A stretch of 38,195 nucleotides of DNA from an uncultured Saprospiraceae bacterium (lineage in GTDB: Bacteria > Bacteroidota > Bacteroidia > Chitinophagales > Saprospiraceae): assembly GCA_937927835.1 (NCBI GenBank), contig CALGJS010000102.1, forward strand, positions 1 to 38,195. Direction: 5' to 3'. Made by a program: the position numbers and the translations under genes. This document shows, piece by piece, positions 23,919 to 32,610 of this stretch (within the stretch, counting starts at the first letter, position 1; each line of letters starts with the position of its first letter). Below the pieces are notes generated by a model, which had not been told where the DNA came from, ran no database searches, and saw nothing but the letters and a program-made list of their open reading frames with translations.

Positions 23919-26273
23919 ATGAGTCAGTACATTAAAAAATTTGGTACGGCACCGGTCTTTTTCACCGCTATTTCTACGATTTTAGGAGCAGTAATGTTTC
24001 TCCGATTTGGATTCGCGGTAGGACAGATTGGCTTATTGGGAACTTTTGCCATTATCTTGATCGGACATGCTGTTACGATCCCGACTGCAATGGCTATTGC
24101 TGAGATTGCAACCAACCAAAAGGTTGAAGGTGGAGGTGAATACTACATTATCTCTCGTTCATTCGGATTGGTTGTAGGTTCATCTATTGGTATTGCATTA
24201 TATTTTTCTCAAGCAGTTAGTGTCGCTTTTTATGTCATTGCCTTTGCAGAAGCCTTTTCGGCTCTTTTCGAATATCTGATTCAGACCTACGGAGATCAAC
24301 TGCAGCCGTGGGTAGTATGGTTATTACAGCAAAAACAAACAGTTAGTATTCCAGCTCTTTTTCTTCTTACTGCTATCATGTTGTATAAGGGCGCAGAGTT
24401 AGGAGTAAAAGCACTTTATGTGGTGGTTTTTACACTTTTTATAGCATTAATAGCCTTTTTTCTTGGTCAGACTGAATATAACCAAACGCATAACCTAGAT
24501 CCATTTGCTAGCGTTCAAAGTTTTATGTTAGATAGTACAGCAGCGAATAGTACTACTCCGTTAGATACAGTGACTATGCCGATTATTACTCAGCAAAATA
24601 CACCAATTCCTGTAGATAATAATATTCCTGCTGCTGTAGGATTCTTTACTGTTTTTGCCATCATTTTCCCTGCATTTACGGGAATGACGGCGGGTGTTGG
24701 TTTGTCAGGGGATCTTGAAAATCCGAGCCGATCTATTCCATTAGGAACATTGGCTGGAACGTTGATGGGAATGGTCGTATATTTTCTGATTGCTTATAAG
24801 ATGGCAGTTTCTGCTAGCCCCGTTGATCTAGCAAATACAGATAGCCTAGTGATGGCAAAAATTGCTTGGCAAGGATGGTGGTTGATTCCTTTGGGTTTAG
24901 CAGCTGCTACTATTTCTTCAGCGCTGGGATCTTTGATGGTAGCGCCTCGAACTTTACAGGCGATTGCCAGAGATAATATTTTACCTTCTGTAGGAATAAA
25001 TACTTGGTTGTCTCAAGGAAAAGGAGCTAGTGATGAGCCTTTTAATGCAACAGTAATTACCATTCTAATCGCGCTAATTTTTGTAGCGATTGGCCAATTA
25101 GATTTTGTGGCAGAGATTATTTCCATGTTTTTTATGGTTACCTATGGTGCACTCTGTTTGATATCCTTTTTACAGCATTTTGCAGCGGATCCATCTTATA
25201 GACCTACCTTTAAATCTCGATGGTATATTTCCTTATTTGGTGCGTTGGCGTGTATTGTATTGATCTTTTTTATGAATGCACTTTATGCTTTAATTGCAAT
25301 AATGGGGATTGGATTATTCTACTTACTAGTAAGTTATTATAATCCTGAAAAAAATAACCTAGCATTGATTTTTCAAGGAGCCATTTTTCAATTGAGTCGG
25401 CAGTTACAAGTTTTTCTACAAAAATCAGAAAAAGAGCAAACAGTTAGTTGGAGACCATCAGTAATTTGTATTTCTGAAAATTCGTTTGAGCGATTTGCCG
25501 CTTTTGATTTATTGAGGTGGATATCTCAAAAATATGGTTTCGGAACTTACCTACATAAAATCACAGGTTATCTTTCTAGAGTAACCAATCAAGAAGCACG
25601 AGAGGCTAAAGCTCGATTAATAAAAATGGCAGAAACCAGTAATAGTAAAATTTATATTGATACGCTAGTGAGTCCTTCCTATACTTCTGCGATTGCTCAA
25701 GCTATTCAGTTGCCAGGAATTTCAGGAACAGATAATAATTTATTGCTTTTTGAATATTCAAAATATAAGCCCTCCTACCTAGAAAATATGATTGGCAATT
25801 TGGGGTTAGTGCGATCGGTTGACTTTGACGTAGTCGTACTCGGAAGTTCTGAAAGAGGTTATGGCTTTAAGAAAGAAATACATATCTGGATTAGTTCTTC
25901 TGATTATGAAAATGCCAATCTCATGATCTTATTGGGATATATTATTATTGGACATAATGATTGGAAGGGTAGTTTTATAAAAATATTTGCAATCTATCCC
26001 GAAGAGTCATTGGAAGAAGAGCGTGGAAATCTTTTTGCCTTGATCAAAGATGGCCACTTACCTATTTCCCAAAATAATATTGAATTTATTCCCCGAAAGG
26101 GAGACACAGATTCAAGAGCAGTTATTAACGAAAAATCTCAAGATGCAGACCTAATTATTTTAGGATTCAGAGGCGAAACCATCAAGCAAAAAGGAATAGA
26201 TGTGTTCGATGGTTATGAAAAACTAGGGAATACCTTATTCGTTAATGCAGCAGAGAAGGTAATTATCAAATAA
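23919..26273 (+). CDS. SLC12-like cation-chloride/amino acid transporter (APC superfamily)
   Basis: I place the start at the ATG at 23919 (MSQYIKKFGTAPVFFTAIS). The track start is an upstream TTG, and the extra 37 residues are not conserved in character. The N-terminal 450 or so residues hold about 12 membrane segments. TM1 (FFTAISTILGAVMFLRFGFAVGQIG) and the following AIAEIATNQKVEGGGEYYIISRSFG are typical of the SLC12/NKCC-like branch of the APC superfamily, as is FPAFTGMTAGVGLSGDLENPSRSIPLGT. A long cytoplasmic C-terminal part (about 490-784) follows, as in SLC12 proteins, and ends with a USP/Rossmann-like stretch (DADLIILGFRGETIKQKG). It probably moves Cl- with Na+ or K+, or amino acids; the substrate cannot be fixed from sequence. 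Divergent from aspS. Confidence 0.8.
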   Translation: MSQYIKKFGTAPVFFTAISTILGAVMFLRFGFAVGQIGLLGTFAIILIGHAVTIPTAMAIAEIATNQKVEGGGEYYIISRSFGLVVGSSIGIALYFSQAVSVAFYVIAFAEAFSALFEYLIQTYGDQLQPWVVWLLQQKQTVSIPALFLLTAIMLYKGAELGVKALYVVVFTLFIALIAFFLGQTEYNQTHNLDPFASVQSFMLDSTAANSTTPLDTVTMPIITQQNTPIPVDNNIPAAVGFFTVFAIIFPAFTGMTAGVGLSGDLENPSRSIPLGTLAGTLMGMVVYFLIAYKMAVSASPVDLANTDSLVMAKIAWQGWWLIPLGLAAATISSALGSLMVAPRTLQAIARDNILPSVGINTWLSQGKGASDEPFNATVITILIALIFVAIGQLDFVAEIISMFFMVTYGALCLISFLQHFAADPSYRPTFKSRWYISLFGALACIVLIFFMNALYALIAIMGIGLFYLLVSYYNPEKNNLALIFQGAIFQLSRQLQVFLQKSEKEQTVSWRPSVICISENSFERFAAFDLLRWISQKYGFGTYLHKITGYLSRVTNQEAREAKARLIKMAETSNSKIYIDTLVSPSYTSAIAQAIQLPGISGTDNNLLLFEYSKYKPSYLENMIGNLGLVRSVDFDVVVLGSSERGYGFKKEIHIWISSSDYENANLMILLGYIIIGHNDWKGSFIKIFAIYPEESLEEERGNLFALIKDGHLPISQNNIEFIPRKGDTDSRAVINEKSQDADLIILGFRGETIKQKGIDVFDGYEKLGNTLFVNAAEKVIIK

Positions 26274-26428
26274 TTGATTTATTCTGTTCGTTCTCATTTT
26301 GATTCTTTTCCTTTTCAGTTTCGGATAGAAAAATTCTAAATTTGTCTGTCATTTAACTATAAGCCTCGAAGTTGGTATTTACGAGCTACTTATCACAGTA
26401 TTATGACAAAAAAGCTACCTGTAAACTT

Positions 26429-26436
26429 TACTTTTG
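26429..26436 (+). promoter_or_regulatory. Candidate -7 element TACTTTTG for hemA
   Basis: An exact TAnnTTTG match 120 bp before the hemA ATG and 13 bp before the inverted-repeat element at 26450. If active, that element would be transcribed as part of the hemA leader. No TTG is seen at the -33 spacing. Confidence 0.35.
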
Positions 26437-26449
26437 TAGACGGAGCTAA

Positions 26450-26522
26450 GAGCTTGTCCAAATTTTCAGGATTGTGTGAAATTTGCCAATTGCAGCCAAT
26501 TAATGGAAGTTTAGGCAACCTC
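26450..26522 (+). mobile_element. MITE-like element, short copy (73 bp), in hemA leader
   Basis: Begins GAGCTTGTCCAAATTTTCAG and ends in GGAAGTTTAGGCAACCTC, imperfect terminal inverted repeats, with TAA on both sides (26447-26449 and 26523-26525). Both ends and the stretch ATTTGCCAATTGCAGCCAAT recur in the inverted copy at 33474-33633. This copy lacks that copy's central portion of about 87 bp. It has no coding capacity. Confidence 0.65.
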
Positions 26523-26555
26523 TAAAACCTCCAAATACGAAAGAAACCTTACTTA

Positions 26556-27761
26556 ATGATCGGAGGCTACAAAATATTAACGGTTACTCACCACAACGTC
26601 AAACTAAACACGTTGGGACAATATGCATTCTCTTGCGAGGATACAGCCTTGCCTGCTCACTTATTTTCTCTAAAAGAACATGCGGAGATAGATGAAATCA
26701 TGTATTTGTCTACATGTAATCGGATCATGTATTTTTTCTATACTGATCAAAAAATAGACACTCCTTTTATCACTTCTTTTTTTCAACATGTCAATAATTC
26801 AGTTGACTTGACCACTCTGGAGCAAGTTTCTCAATATGAAGGACGAGAGGCTTTAAATCATCTATTCGAAGTCGCTGCTTCTATGAATTCTTTAGTAGTA
26901 GGAGAGCGAGAAATTCTTCGACAACTACGAGAATCTTACCAAAAATGCTACGACCTAAAACTAACGGGAGATCATATTCGAATTGCGATGACCGCAGCAG
27001 TGGAAGGTGCTAAAGAAATTTACGCACGGACACGTATTGGAGAAAAACCAGTTTCTATTGTTTCTTTGGCCATCCAAAAACTACTCAGTCATAAAGTCGC
27101 TCGTAACGCTAGGATATTATTGGTCGGTGCAGGACAGACGAATACTTTGGTTGTAAAATTTTTACGCAAGCATGAATTTAAAAACATTACCATTTTTAAC
27201 CGTAGTTTAGATCGAGCTAAAAATTTGGCTGCTATGATCAAAGGTCGAGGTGCGGCTTTAAAAGACTTGCCCGATTATCAAGAGGGATTTGATGTGATGA
27301 TTATTTGCACAGGTGCTACTGGGGCATTGGTGAATTCAACATTATACAATCAATTACTTCAAGGAGAGACAGATACAAAACTCCTGATTGATTTGGCAAT
27401 CCCTAATAATATCGATCGTGAAGTAGTCAATGAATTTAATGTACAATACATCGAAATTGAAGATTTACGTAATCTCGCTAAAGAGAATCTTAGCTTCCGC
27501 CAAAACGAAGTTGTAAAAGGAAGAAAGATGTTGAAAAGAAAAATCAACGCTTTCACTGAATTACATCGACAACGGCAGATCATTAAAGCGATGAAAAATG
27601 TGCCGATCGAAATAAAAGCGGTAAAATCTCATGCTATCAATAAAGTCTTTAAAAAGGACTTAGAAAATCTAGATGAAGATACCAAAGAGTTAATCAACCG
27701 GATGATGGACTATATGGAAAAGCAGTGCATCGGCATTCCAATGAAAGCGGTTAAACAATAG
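26556..27761 (+). CDS. hemA: Glutamyl-tRNA reductase
   Basis: The first enzyme of the C5 route to tetrapyrroles, reducing glutamyl-tRNA with NADPH to glutamate-1-semialdehyde. The catalytic Cys is in LSTCNRIMYFFY (about residue 50), and the signature MNSLVVGEREILRQLRESY is intact. The NADPH-binding domain has ILLVGAGQTNTLVVKFLRKH with IFNRSLDRAKNLAA, and the C-terminal dimerisation helices follow. The 401-residue length is normal. The product is used by HemL, which is not in this window. The leader contains the small mobile element and a candidate promoter. The stop codon is one base from that of the convergent DUF5691-like gene. The listed ATG start (MIGGYKILTVTHHNV) is consistent with the family N-terminus. 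Confidence 0.95.
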   Translation: MIGGYKILTVTHHNVKLNTLGQYAFSCEDTALPAHLFSLKEHAEIDEIMYLSTCNRIMYFFYTDQKIDTPFITSFFQHVNNSVDLTTLEQVSQYEGREALNHLFEVAASMNSLVVGEREILRQLRESYQKCYDLKLTGDHIRIAMTAAVEGAKEIYARTRIGEKPVSIVSLAIQKLLSHKVARNARILLVGAGQTNTLVVKFLRKHEFKNITIFNRSLDRAKNLAAMIKGRGAALKDLPDYQEGFDVMIICTGATGALVNSTLYNQLLQGETDTKLLIDLAIPNNIDREVVNEFNVQYIEIEDLRNLAKENLSFRQNEVVKGRKMLKRKINAFTELHRQRQIIKAMKNVPIEIKAVKSHAINKVFKKDLENLDEDTKELINRMMDYMEKQCIGIPMKAVKQ

Positions 27762-27762
27762 A

Positions 27763-29292
27763 TCATTGATTTTCTTTTAATGCTTTTTCGACTTTATAGC
27801 GCAGTTCTAGACTTGTCAAACTCCCCGAGATATCTCTTTCCCAACCACTCCAAACGGGTAAATGTTCCGGCCAACCTCTACTGATTTTAGGATATAAATA
27901 CGCAGGTACTCGCAAGCCAGCAATACTTAAAATTCTACGAATATGCCAGTCTCCCCAATGGGTAGCTTCAGAAGAATTTAGCCAAGATTTTAATCGATCA
28001 AAAAAGGTAAGTGATAAGTCTTCTTGCCATTCATGTTTTCCTTGTTGTAATAAAAAATCTAGTGGTGTATTTTCAGCGGGTAGAAATTTAATATCCTTAA
28101 ATTCGGATAGCGTCAGTCGATTGTAAGCCTCTTGATTGAGCACAGCAATGAGTTGTAAAGGCGCAAAATCTTGCCATAGTTTATCTTCTTTTTTAGTAAG
28201 CCAGAGTTCTAAAATTAATAGACTCCATTCTTTATTGTTATGATGAACTGCTGCATTTGAAACGGAACTTAATACTAGGTAAGCATACGCGTTCTCGATA
28301 AATAGTGGAAGCAATTTTAAAGGACTTAATCCAGTGAGTTCGTTCCAATAATCTAATGGCAATTTATTAATCATCTGCGCTAACTGACTCGCTTTATTGC
28401 CGCTTCGATATAGTTGTAGACTCGCTTTTATTCCATCTTTTATCATGGTATCATCTACTCCTTTAGGAAGCTTGATTTCTAGAGTAGGTTGCTTATTAAT
28501 TTTTTTAACAGTGATTAGTTTTTTTAATCTAATAAGCATTCTCTGATTAAAAGAGGAAGTTGGAATTTTAGAGAGTAAGTTGGCGGCCTTTTCACGGATA
28601 TTTTTTTGTTTATTCTCTAAGAGAGCAGAAAGGAAAGCATCATCCCCCTTTGATAAGCCAATTTCTAGAATATCTAATAATTTTTTTCTAGTAGTCGTAT
28701 TCTCTTGTGACCAAGTTTCTTCTAGAAGGGTAAGTGCCGCAGTAGGATCGATAGATCTTTGATGACGTAAATAAGCTGCTCTTTCTTTTGTATTGCCAGT
28801 TTCCCAATCATCTAAGGTTGGCGTATAACCTAACGTTGCCCAGCTAGGATTTTGGGCCATCAGCCAGCGACCTCGGCCACTAAGTGCAGGATTAAGCGCT
28901 TCCCAAATACTTGGGGTTTTAATCGCTTTGTCTAAAATGAGTGGAAGCGATTCTGGTGGTAACGATTTATTATATTTTTTTAAAGTAGTGAGAAACTCTG
29001 CTAAGATAGATAGATCGTTTCTCCTTAATATCATATTCAAATACTGGATGGCTCTTTTACTGCAAATGTTTGTTTGGTGCTTTTCAGTAGTAGTAGGGAG
29101 ATCTCCTTCAAAATCTTTTGGTTGAATACCTGCTTTCCTCATCATACTCATAGTAGCTGCAGCTTTCAAAATCAGTCGAGCAGGATCCTCATCTTTGATC
29201 CCCATCCCTTCTAATTCCTGAGACATCTCCTCAGAAATCTTACTGCGATCTGTCCCAATTAATCCTATTTTTACAAGTGTTTTCCAGTTCAT
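27763..29292 (-). CDS. DUF5691-like protein of unknown function
   Basis: I use the ATG at 29292 (MNWKTLVKIGLIGTDRSKI); the track start is a GTG six codons earlier. The protein has about 509 residues with no signal peptide and no membrane segment. It is mostly helical, with HEAT-like stretches (AAYLRHQRSIDPTAALTLLEETW, LSALLENKQKNIREKAANLLSKI). The N-terminal WKTLVKIGLIGTDR, the central GRGRWLMAQNPSW and the C-terminal VWSGWERDISGSLTSLELRYKVEKAL fit the DUF5691 family as I recall it. That family is often found near MoxR ATPase/VWA/SWIM-domain operons, but none of those partners is adjacent here. Family call is moderate. It transcribes toward hemA, and its upstream region is the putative origin. 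Confidence 0.6.
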   Translation of the reverse strand: MNWKTLVKIGLIGTDRSKISEEMSQELEGMGIKDEDPARLILKAAATMSMMRKAGIQPKDFEGDLPTTTEKHQTNICSKRAIQYLNMILRRNDLSILAEFLTTLKKYNKSLPPESLPLILDKAIKTPSIWEALNPALSGRGRWLMAQNPSWATLGYTPTLDDWETGNTKERAAYLRHQRSIDPTAALTLLEETWSQENTTTRKKLLDILEIGLSKGDDAFLSALLENKQKNIREKAANLLSKIPTSSFNQRMLIRLKKLITVKKINKQPTLEIKLPKGVDDTMIKDGIKASLQLYRSGNKASQLAQMINKLPLDYWNELTGLSPLKLLPLFIENAYAYLVLSSVSNAAVHHNNKEWSLLILELWLTKKEDKLWQDFAPLQLIAVLNQEAYNRLTLSEFKDIKFLPAENTPLDFLLQQGKHEWQEDLSLTFFDRLKSWLNSSEATHWGDWHIRRILSIAGLRVPAYLYPKISRGWPEHLPVWSGWERDISGSLTSLELRYKVEKALKENQ

Positions 29293-29369
29293 TAATTTAT
29301 TTAATGGCACTAAAATAATTAAAATTTTGTGTTTTTACAACAAAATGTTTATATTTGTTTTGGTGGATA

Positions 29370-29386
29370 TTCTATTCAGAATAGAA
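29370..29386. repeat. 17-bp palindrome TTCTATTC-A-GAATAGAA beside the putative origin
   Basis: A perfect 8-bp inverted repeat around one base, in the upstream region of the DUF5691-like gene and at the edge of the origin candidate. It could be an operator or part of the origin; nothing else identifies it. Confidence 0.35.
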
Positions 29387-29399
29387 GGAGCATTAAAAA

Positions 29400-29703
29400 A
29401 TAATAAATTCTTATCCACATTACTAACATTTTTTTGATCAAATTTACAGAATTAAAAATGACCAAATTTATTCTTTCTATTTTATTAGAAATTTCAAAAA
29501 ATTGGGTATGAAAATTAATCTATTCTTTTAATTAAATGGTTATATACTATTCTTTTATAAAGAATTTTTAAATAAATATAATTTTAATTGTATGCTTAAG
29601 TTCACACTCTGTTTTACACTAAAATGACAGAGTTTAATGGCTTTTGCACAGAGTTATCCACACTGTTTTGAAAGTTATCCACAATTGCTCAATCTTGTCC
29701 ACA
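29400..29703 (+). other. Putative chromosomal replication origin (oriC) with DnaA boxes
   Basis: Five sites fit or nearly fit the DnaA box, all in one orientation: TTATCCACA (29411-29419), TTTTGCACA (29642-29650), TTATCCACA (29654-29662), TTATCCACA (29675-29683) and TTGTCCACA (29695-29703, one mismatch). The last four are spaced 12, 21 and 20 bp apart. Between the first box and this cluster is a strongly AT-rich stretch (about 29420-29595), fitting a DNA-unwinding element. dnaB follows directly, and gene orientation switches around here. Alternatively the boxes could regulate dnaB. Confidence 0.65.
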
Positions 29704-29736
29704 AATTTTAGAAAAAAAATCCTGCTACGTAAAGAT

Positions 29737-29744
29737 TAGCTTTG
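29737..29744 (+). promoter_or_regulatory. Candidate -7 element TAGCTTTG for dnaB
   Basis: An exact TAnnTTTG match 40 bp before the dnaB ATG and 34 bp after the last DnaA box, so initiator binding could affect transcription from it. No clear -33 TTG. Confidence 0.4.
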
Positions 29745-29783
29745 CTATAGTATATTTTTCAAGAACGTTATTAACCATCAAAA

Positions 29784-32576
29784 ATGTCTGACAAATACGA
29801 TCCATCCAAGAAAAAAGACAATTACCGAGGTAATAATAAAAAGAAAGAAAATCAGCTTTCTAATTATGTCTTTGGAAAGGTCCAACCGCAGGCCTTACCA
29901 CTCGAAGAAGCAGTCTTGGGAGCAGTCATGCTTGACAAGGATGCACTCTCTATTGTATTGGATATTTTACGACCCGAAAGTTTTTATGCAGATGCACACA
30001 CCTTGATCTACAAAGCCATGTTGCGCCTTTTTGAAAAGACACAACCTGTCGATTTATTAACCGTTACCGAGGAACTCAAAAAGTCTGGCGATATAGACAA
30101 AGCTGGTGGCCCATATTATTTAGTAGAACTAACCAACAGAGTGGCTTCTGCTGCCAATATCGAATACCACGCGAGAATCATCGCACAAAAACACATCCAG
30201 CGAGAACTGATTACCGTTTCTACTAAAATTATCCGAGATGCTTATGAAGATACCACAGATGTTTTTAGTCTACTTGACGAAGCAGAACAGGGACTTTTTA
30301 ATATTACTCAGCAAAACTTAAGTCGTGGATACGAAAGTATGGGATCTCTAGCGGCGAAAGCGCTCAAGCAATTGGAGGAGATGTCACAAAAGGAAGAAGG
30401 ACTCACAGGAGTACCGACTGGTTTTACCGAACTAGATCGGCTAACCTCCGGCTGGCAGCCTTCTGATATGATCATTGTCGCGGCTCGTCCAGGTATGGGT
30501 AAAACGAGTTACACATTAGCCTTAGCACGAAATGCAGCAGTAGATTTTAATAAACCTGTAGCGATATTTTCGCTGGAGATGTCCAATCTTCAATTAGTCC
30601 AAAGATTGATTTCGATGGAGGCTGAAATTTCAGGTAGCAAGCTTCGCTCGGGACAACTAGAAGATTACGAATGGCAACAATTGCAAAGTGCTATCGAGAA
30701 AATGTCAGAGGTTCCTATCTTTATTGATGATACACCGGGAATCAATATTTTCGAATTGCGAGCAAAATGCCGACGTTTGAAGATGCAACATGATATACAA
30801 ATGGTCATTATCGATTACCTTCAATTGATGACAGGAGGAGGAGAAAATAAAGGGAATCGTGAACAAGAAATTAGTATGATCTCTCGTTCGCTTAAGGCCT
30901 TGGCCAAGGAGTTGAGCGTACCAGTAATTGCACTGTCTCAGTTAAGTCGTGCGGTGGAAACTAGAGGAGGTTCGAAGCGACCGATGTTGTCGGATCTTCG
31001 GGAATGTATTACTGGAGACAGCTTAATATATATGGCAGATTCAGGTGATTATCAGAGAGTGGATAGTTTAGTAGGTAAAAGTGGTTTTCAAGTACAAGCG
31101 ATGAATGAGCAATTTAAATTGGAGCCTGCTACTTGTTTAGACGTTTGGGAGACAGGGGACAAGGAAGTATATGAAGTAGAAACACAATCAGGCATAAAAA
31201 TAAAGGCTAGTTTAAATCATCCATTCTATAGTATTAATGGTTGGCAACAACTAGTCGATTTAAAGGCTGGTGATTATATTGCTTCTAGTAGAGTAATTGA
31301 CAGTCCTGCGAGCAGTGATTTGAAAAATGAAGAAATAATTTTATTGGCGCATATGATAGGAGATGGTTGCTACGTGGAAAGACAACCTATTCATTATACA
31401 AGCCAAGAACAAGAATCTCTTGATATAGTAGCTAATGCTGCCGAAAAACTTTGGAATATTAAAGGTCGATTGGTGAAAGACCCTTCGTCTAAGGCTTGTT
31501 ACCATCTTTACTTGCCTTCTCCCTATCATTTAACTCATGGTGTAAGACATCCGTTTTCTAATTTATTATTGAAGGTTGGATTACAAAAAGCTCGTTCATT
31601 TGAAAAAACGGTTCCATCTTTAATTTTTAAAAGTTCTAAAAAACAAATTGCGCTATTCTTAAAGCATATATGGTCAACGGATGGAGGTGTTTTTATAAGA
31701 AAAGGAAAGGGAGCTTCGAAAGTTCATTACGCTTCAAATTCCTTTGAATTAATTACAGGGATAAAATCATTACTATTAAGATTTGGTATTCAAAGTAGTA
31801 TTCAAAAAACACAAAAACTTAATTATAAACCAGGTTATAATCTTAGTGTTACTGGTAAAAAAGATATTCTTCTTTTTGCTAAATATGTAGGCATTTTTGG
31901 TAGCAAATCTAAAATTCTTGATCAATTGGTTGATCTATTTCAGGATGTTAGACACAATACAAATACAGATGTCATTCCTAAAGATATTTGGGAAACGGTA
32001 AAGGTTGAGAGAAAGAAAGCAGGCTTTACAGAAAGATCATTTCAAGCGGCTATTGATACTAACTATTGTGGTACAGCTTTATATAAAAGTAATATTTCAA
32101 GAGAAAGACTTTCTAGAGTATCTAATGTATTAGAAAACGCTGAGTTATCTCAATTGGCAGGTAGTGATTTGAAATGGGAAAAGATAAAATCAATTACCCA
32201 TATTGGTACAGAGAAAACTTATGATTTGCACGTGGAAGGTTTACATAATTTTGTTGCCAATAATTTCATTGTACATAACAGCGGAGCGATCGAGCAAGAT
32301 GCGGATATCGTTTCCTTCATTTATCGTCCCGAATACTATCAAATTTTGGAAGATGAAGAAGGGCAGTCTCTAAAAGGAGTAGCCGAAATCATCGTAGCCA
32401 AACACCGTAATGGTGCCCTAGCAACAGTAAAACTTAAATTTACAGATCGGTTTGCGAAATTTAGTGATTTAGATGATCCTGACTTTAGTGGACTGGTTGA
32501 CGATGCTGGTGCTGGTGCCAATCCCGCCATCATTACCCGTTCTTCAAAAATGAACAACGACGATATTCCATTTTAA
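29784..32576 (+). CDS. dnaB: Replicative DNA helicase DnaB, interrupted by an intein
   Basis: A hexameric helicase that unwinds DNA at the replication fork. The N-terminal domain (LPLEEAVLGAVMLDKDALSIV, about residues 38-140) and the RecA-like domain with Walker A ARPGMGKT (234-241), Walker B MVIIDYLQLM (about 338-347) and SQLSRAVETRGGSKRPMLSDLRE are normal. At Cys408 an intein of 425 residues begins, and the helicase resumes with SGAIEQDADIVSFIYRPEYY. After splicing the protein is 505 residues, a usual DnaB length. The start ATG (MSDKYDPSKK) is 80 bp after the DnaA-box cluster. A candidate -7 promoter lies at 29737. Without splicing the helicase would be split in its conserved core, so the intein must be active for viability unless a second dnaB exists. 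Confidence 0.95.
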   Translation: MSDKYDPSKKKDNYRGNNKKKENQLSNYVFGKVQPQALPLEEAVLGAVMLDKDALSIVLDILRPESFYADAHTLIYKAMLRLFEKTQPVDLLTVTEELKKSGDIDKAGGPYYLVELTNRVASAANIEYHARIIAQKHIQRELITVSTKIIRDAYEDTTDVFSLLDEAEQGLFNITQQNLSRGYESMGSLAAKALKQLEEMSQKEEGLTGVPTGFTELDRLTSGWQPSDMIIVAARPGMGKTSYTLALARNAAVDFNKPVAIFSLEMSNLQLVQRLISMEAEISGSKLRSGQLEDYEWQQLQSAIEKMSEVPIFIDDTPGINIFELRAKCRRLKMQHDIQMVIIDYLQLMTGGGENKGNREQEISMISRSLKALAKELSVPVIALSQLSRAVETRGGSKRPMLSDLRECITGDSLIYMADSGDYQRVDSLVGKSGFQVQAMNEQFKLEPATCLDVWETGDKEVYEVETQSGIKIKASLNHPFYSINGWQQLVDLKAGDYIASSRVIDSPASSDLKNEEIILLAHMIGDGCYVERQPIHYTSQEQESLDIVANAAEKLWNIKGRLVKDPSSKACYHLYLPSPYHLTHGVRHPFSNLLLKVGLQKARSFEKTVPSLIFKSSKKQIALFLKHIWSTDGGVFIRKGKGASKVHYASNSFELITGIKSLLLRFGIQSSIQKTQKLNYKPGYNLSVTGKKDILLFAKYVGIFGSKSKILDQLVDLFQDVRHNTNTDVIPKDIWETVKVERKKAGFTERSFQAAIDTNYCGTALYKSNISRERLSRVSNVLENAELSQLAGSDLKWEKIKSITHIGTEKTYDLHVEGLHNFVANNFIVHNSGAIEQDADIVSFIYRPEYYQILEDEEGQSLKGVAEIIVAKHRNGALATVKLKFTDRFAKFSDLDDPDFSGLVDDAGAGANPAIITRSSKMNNDDIPF
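31005..32279 (+). mobile_element. DnaB intein with LAGLIDADG homing endonuclease
   Basis: A 425-residue intein with all the splice signals: Cys1 in CITGDSLIYMAD, block B SLNHPFYSINGW, C-terminal block F TYDLHVEGLHNFVANN, and the penultimate His-Asn (IVHN) before Ser+1. The endonuclease has two LAGLIDADG-type motifs, LLAHMIGDGCY (about intein residue 112) and LKHIWSTDGGVF (about 217), each with its acidic residue, so it looks intact. Insertion is between LRE and SGAIEQ of DnaB. Excising it restores a seamless helicase. Confidence 0.95.
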
Positions 32577-32610
32577 TAAAAGAGGATAAACAACTTCATA
32601 ATTTTAGATT

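Noticed and set aside
29374-29386. 13-mer ATTCAGAATAGAA shared by the origin region and the long MITE-like copy (33580-33592)
   Set aside because: Short, AT-rich and part of a simple palindrome at one site only; chance sharing is reasonable, so I did not treat it as a third element copy.
31341-31529. Minus-strand 62-residue ORF opposite the intein
   Set aside because: Lies fully inside the intein coding region and has no feature of its own.
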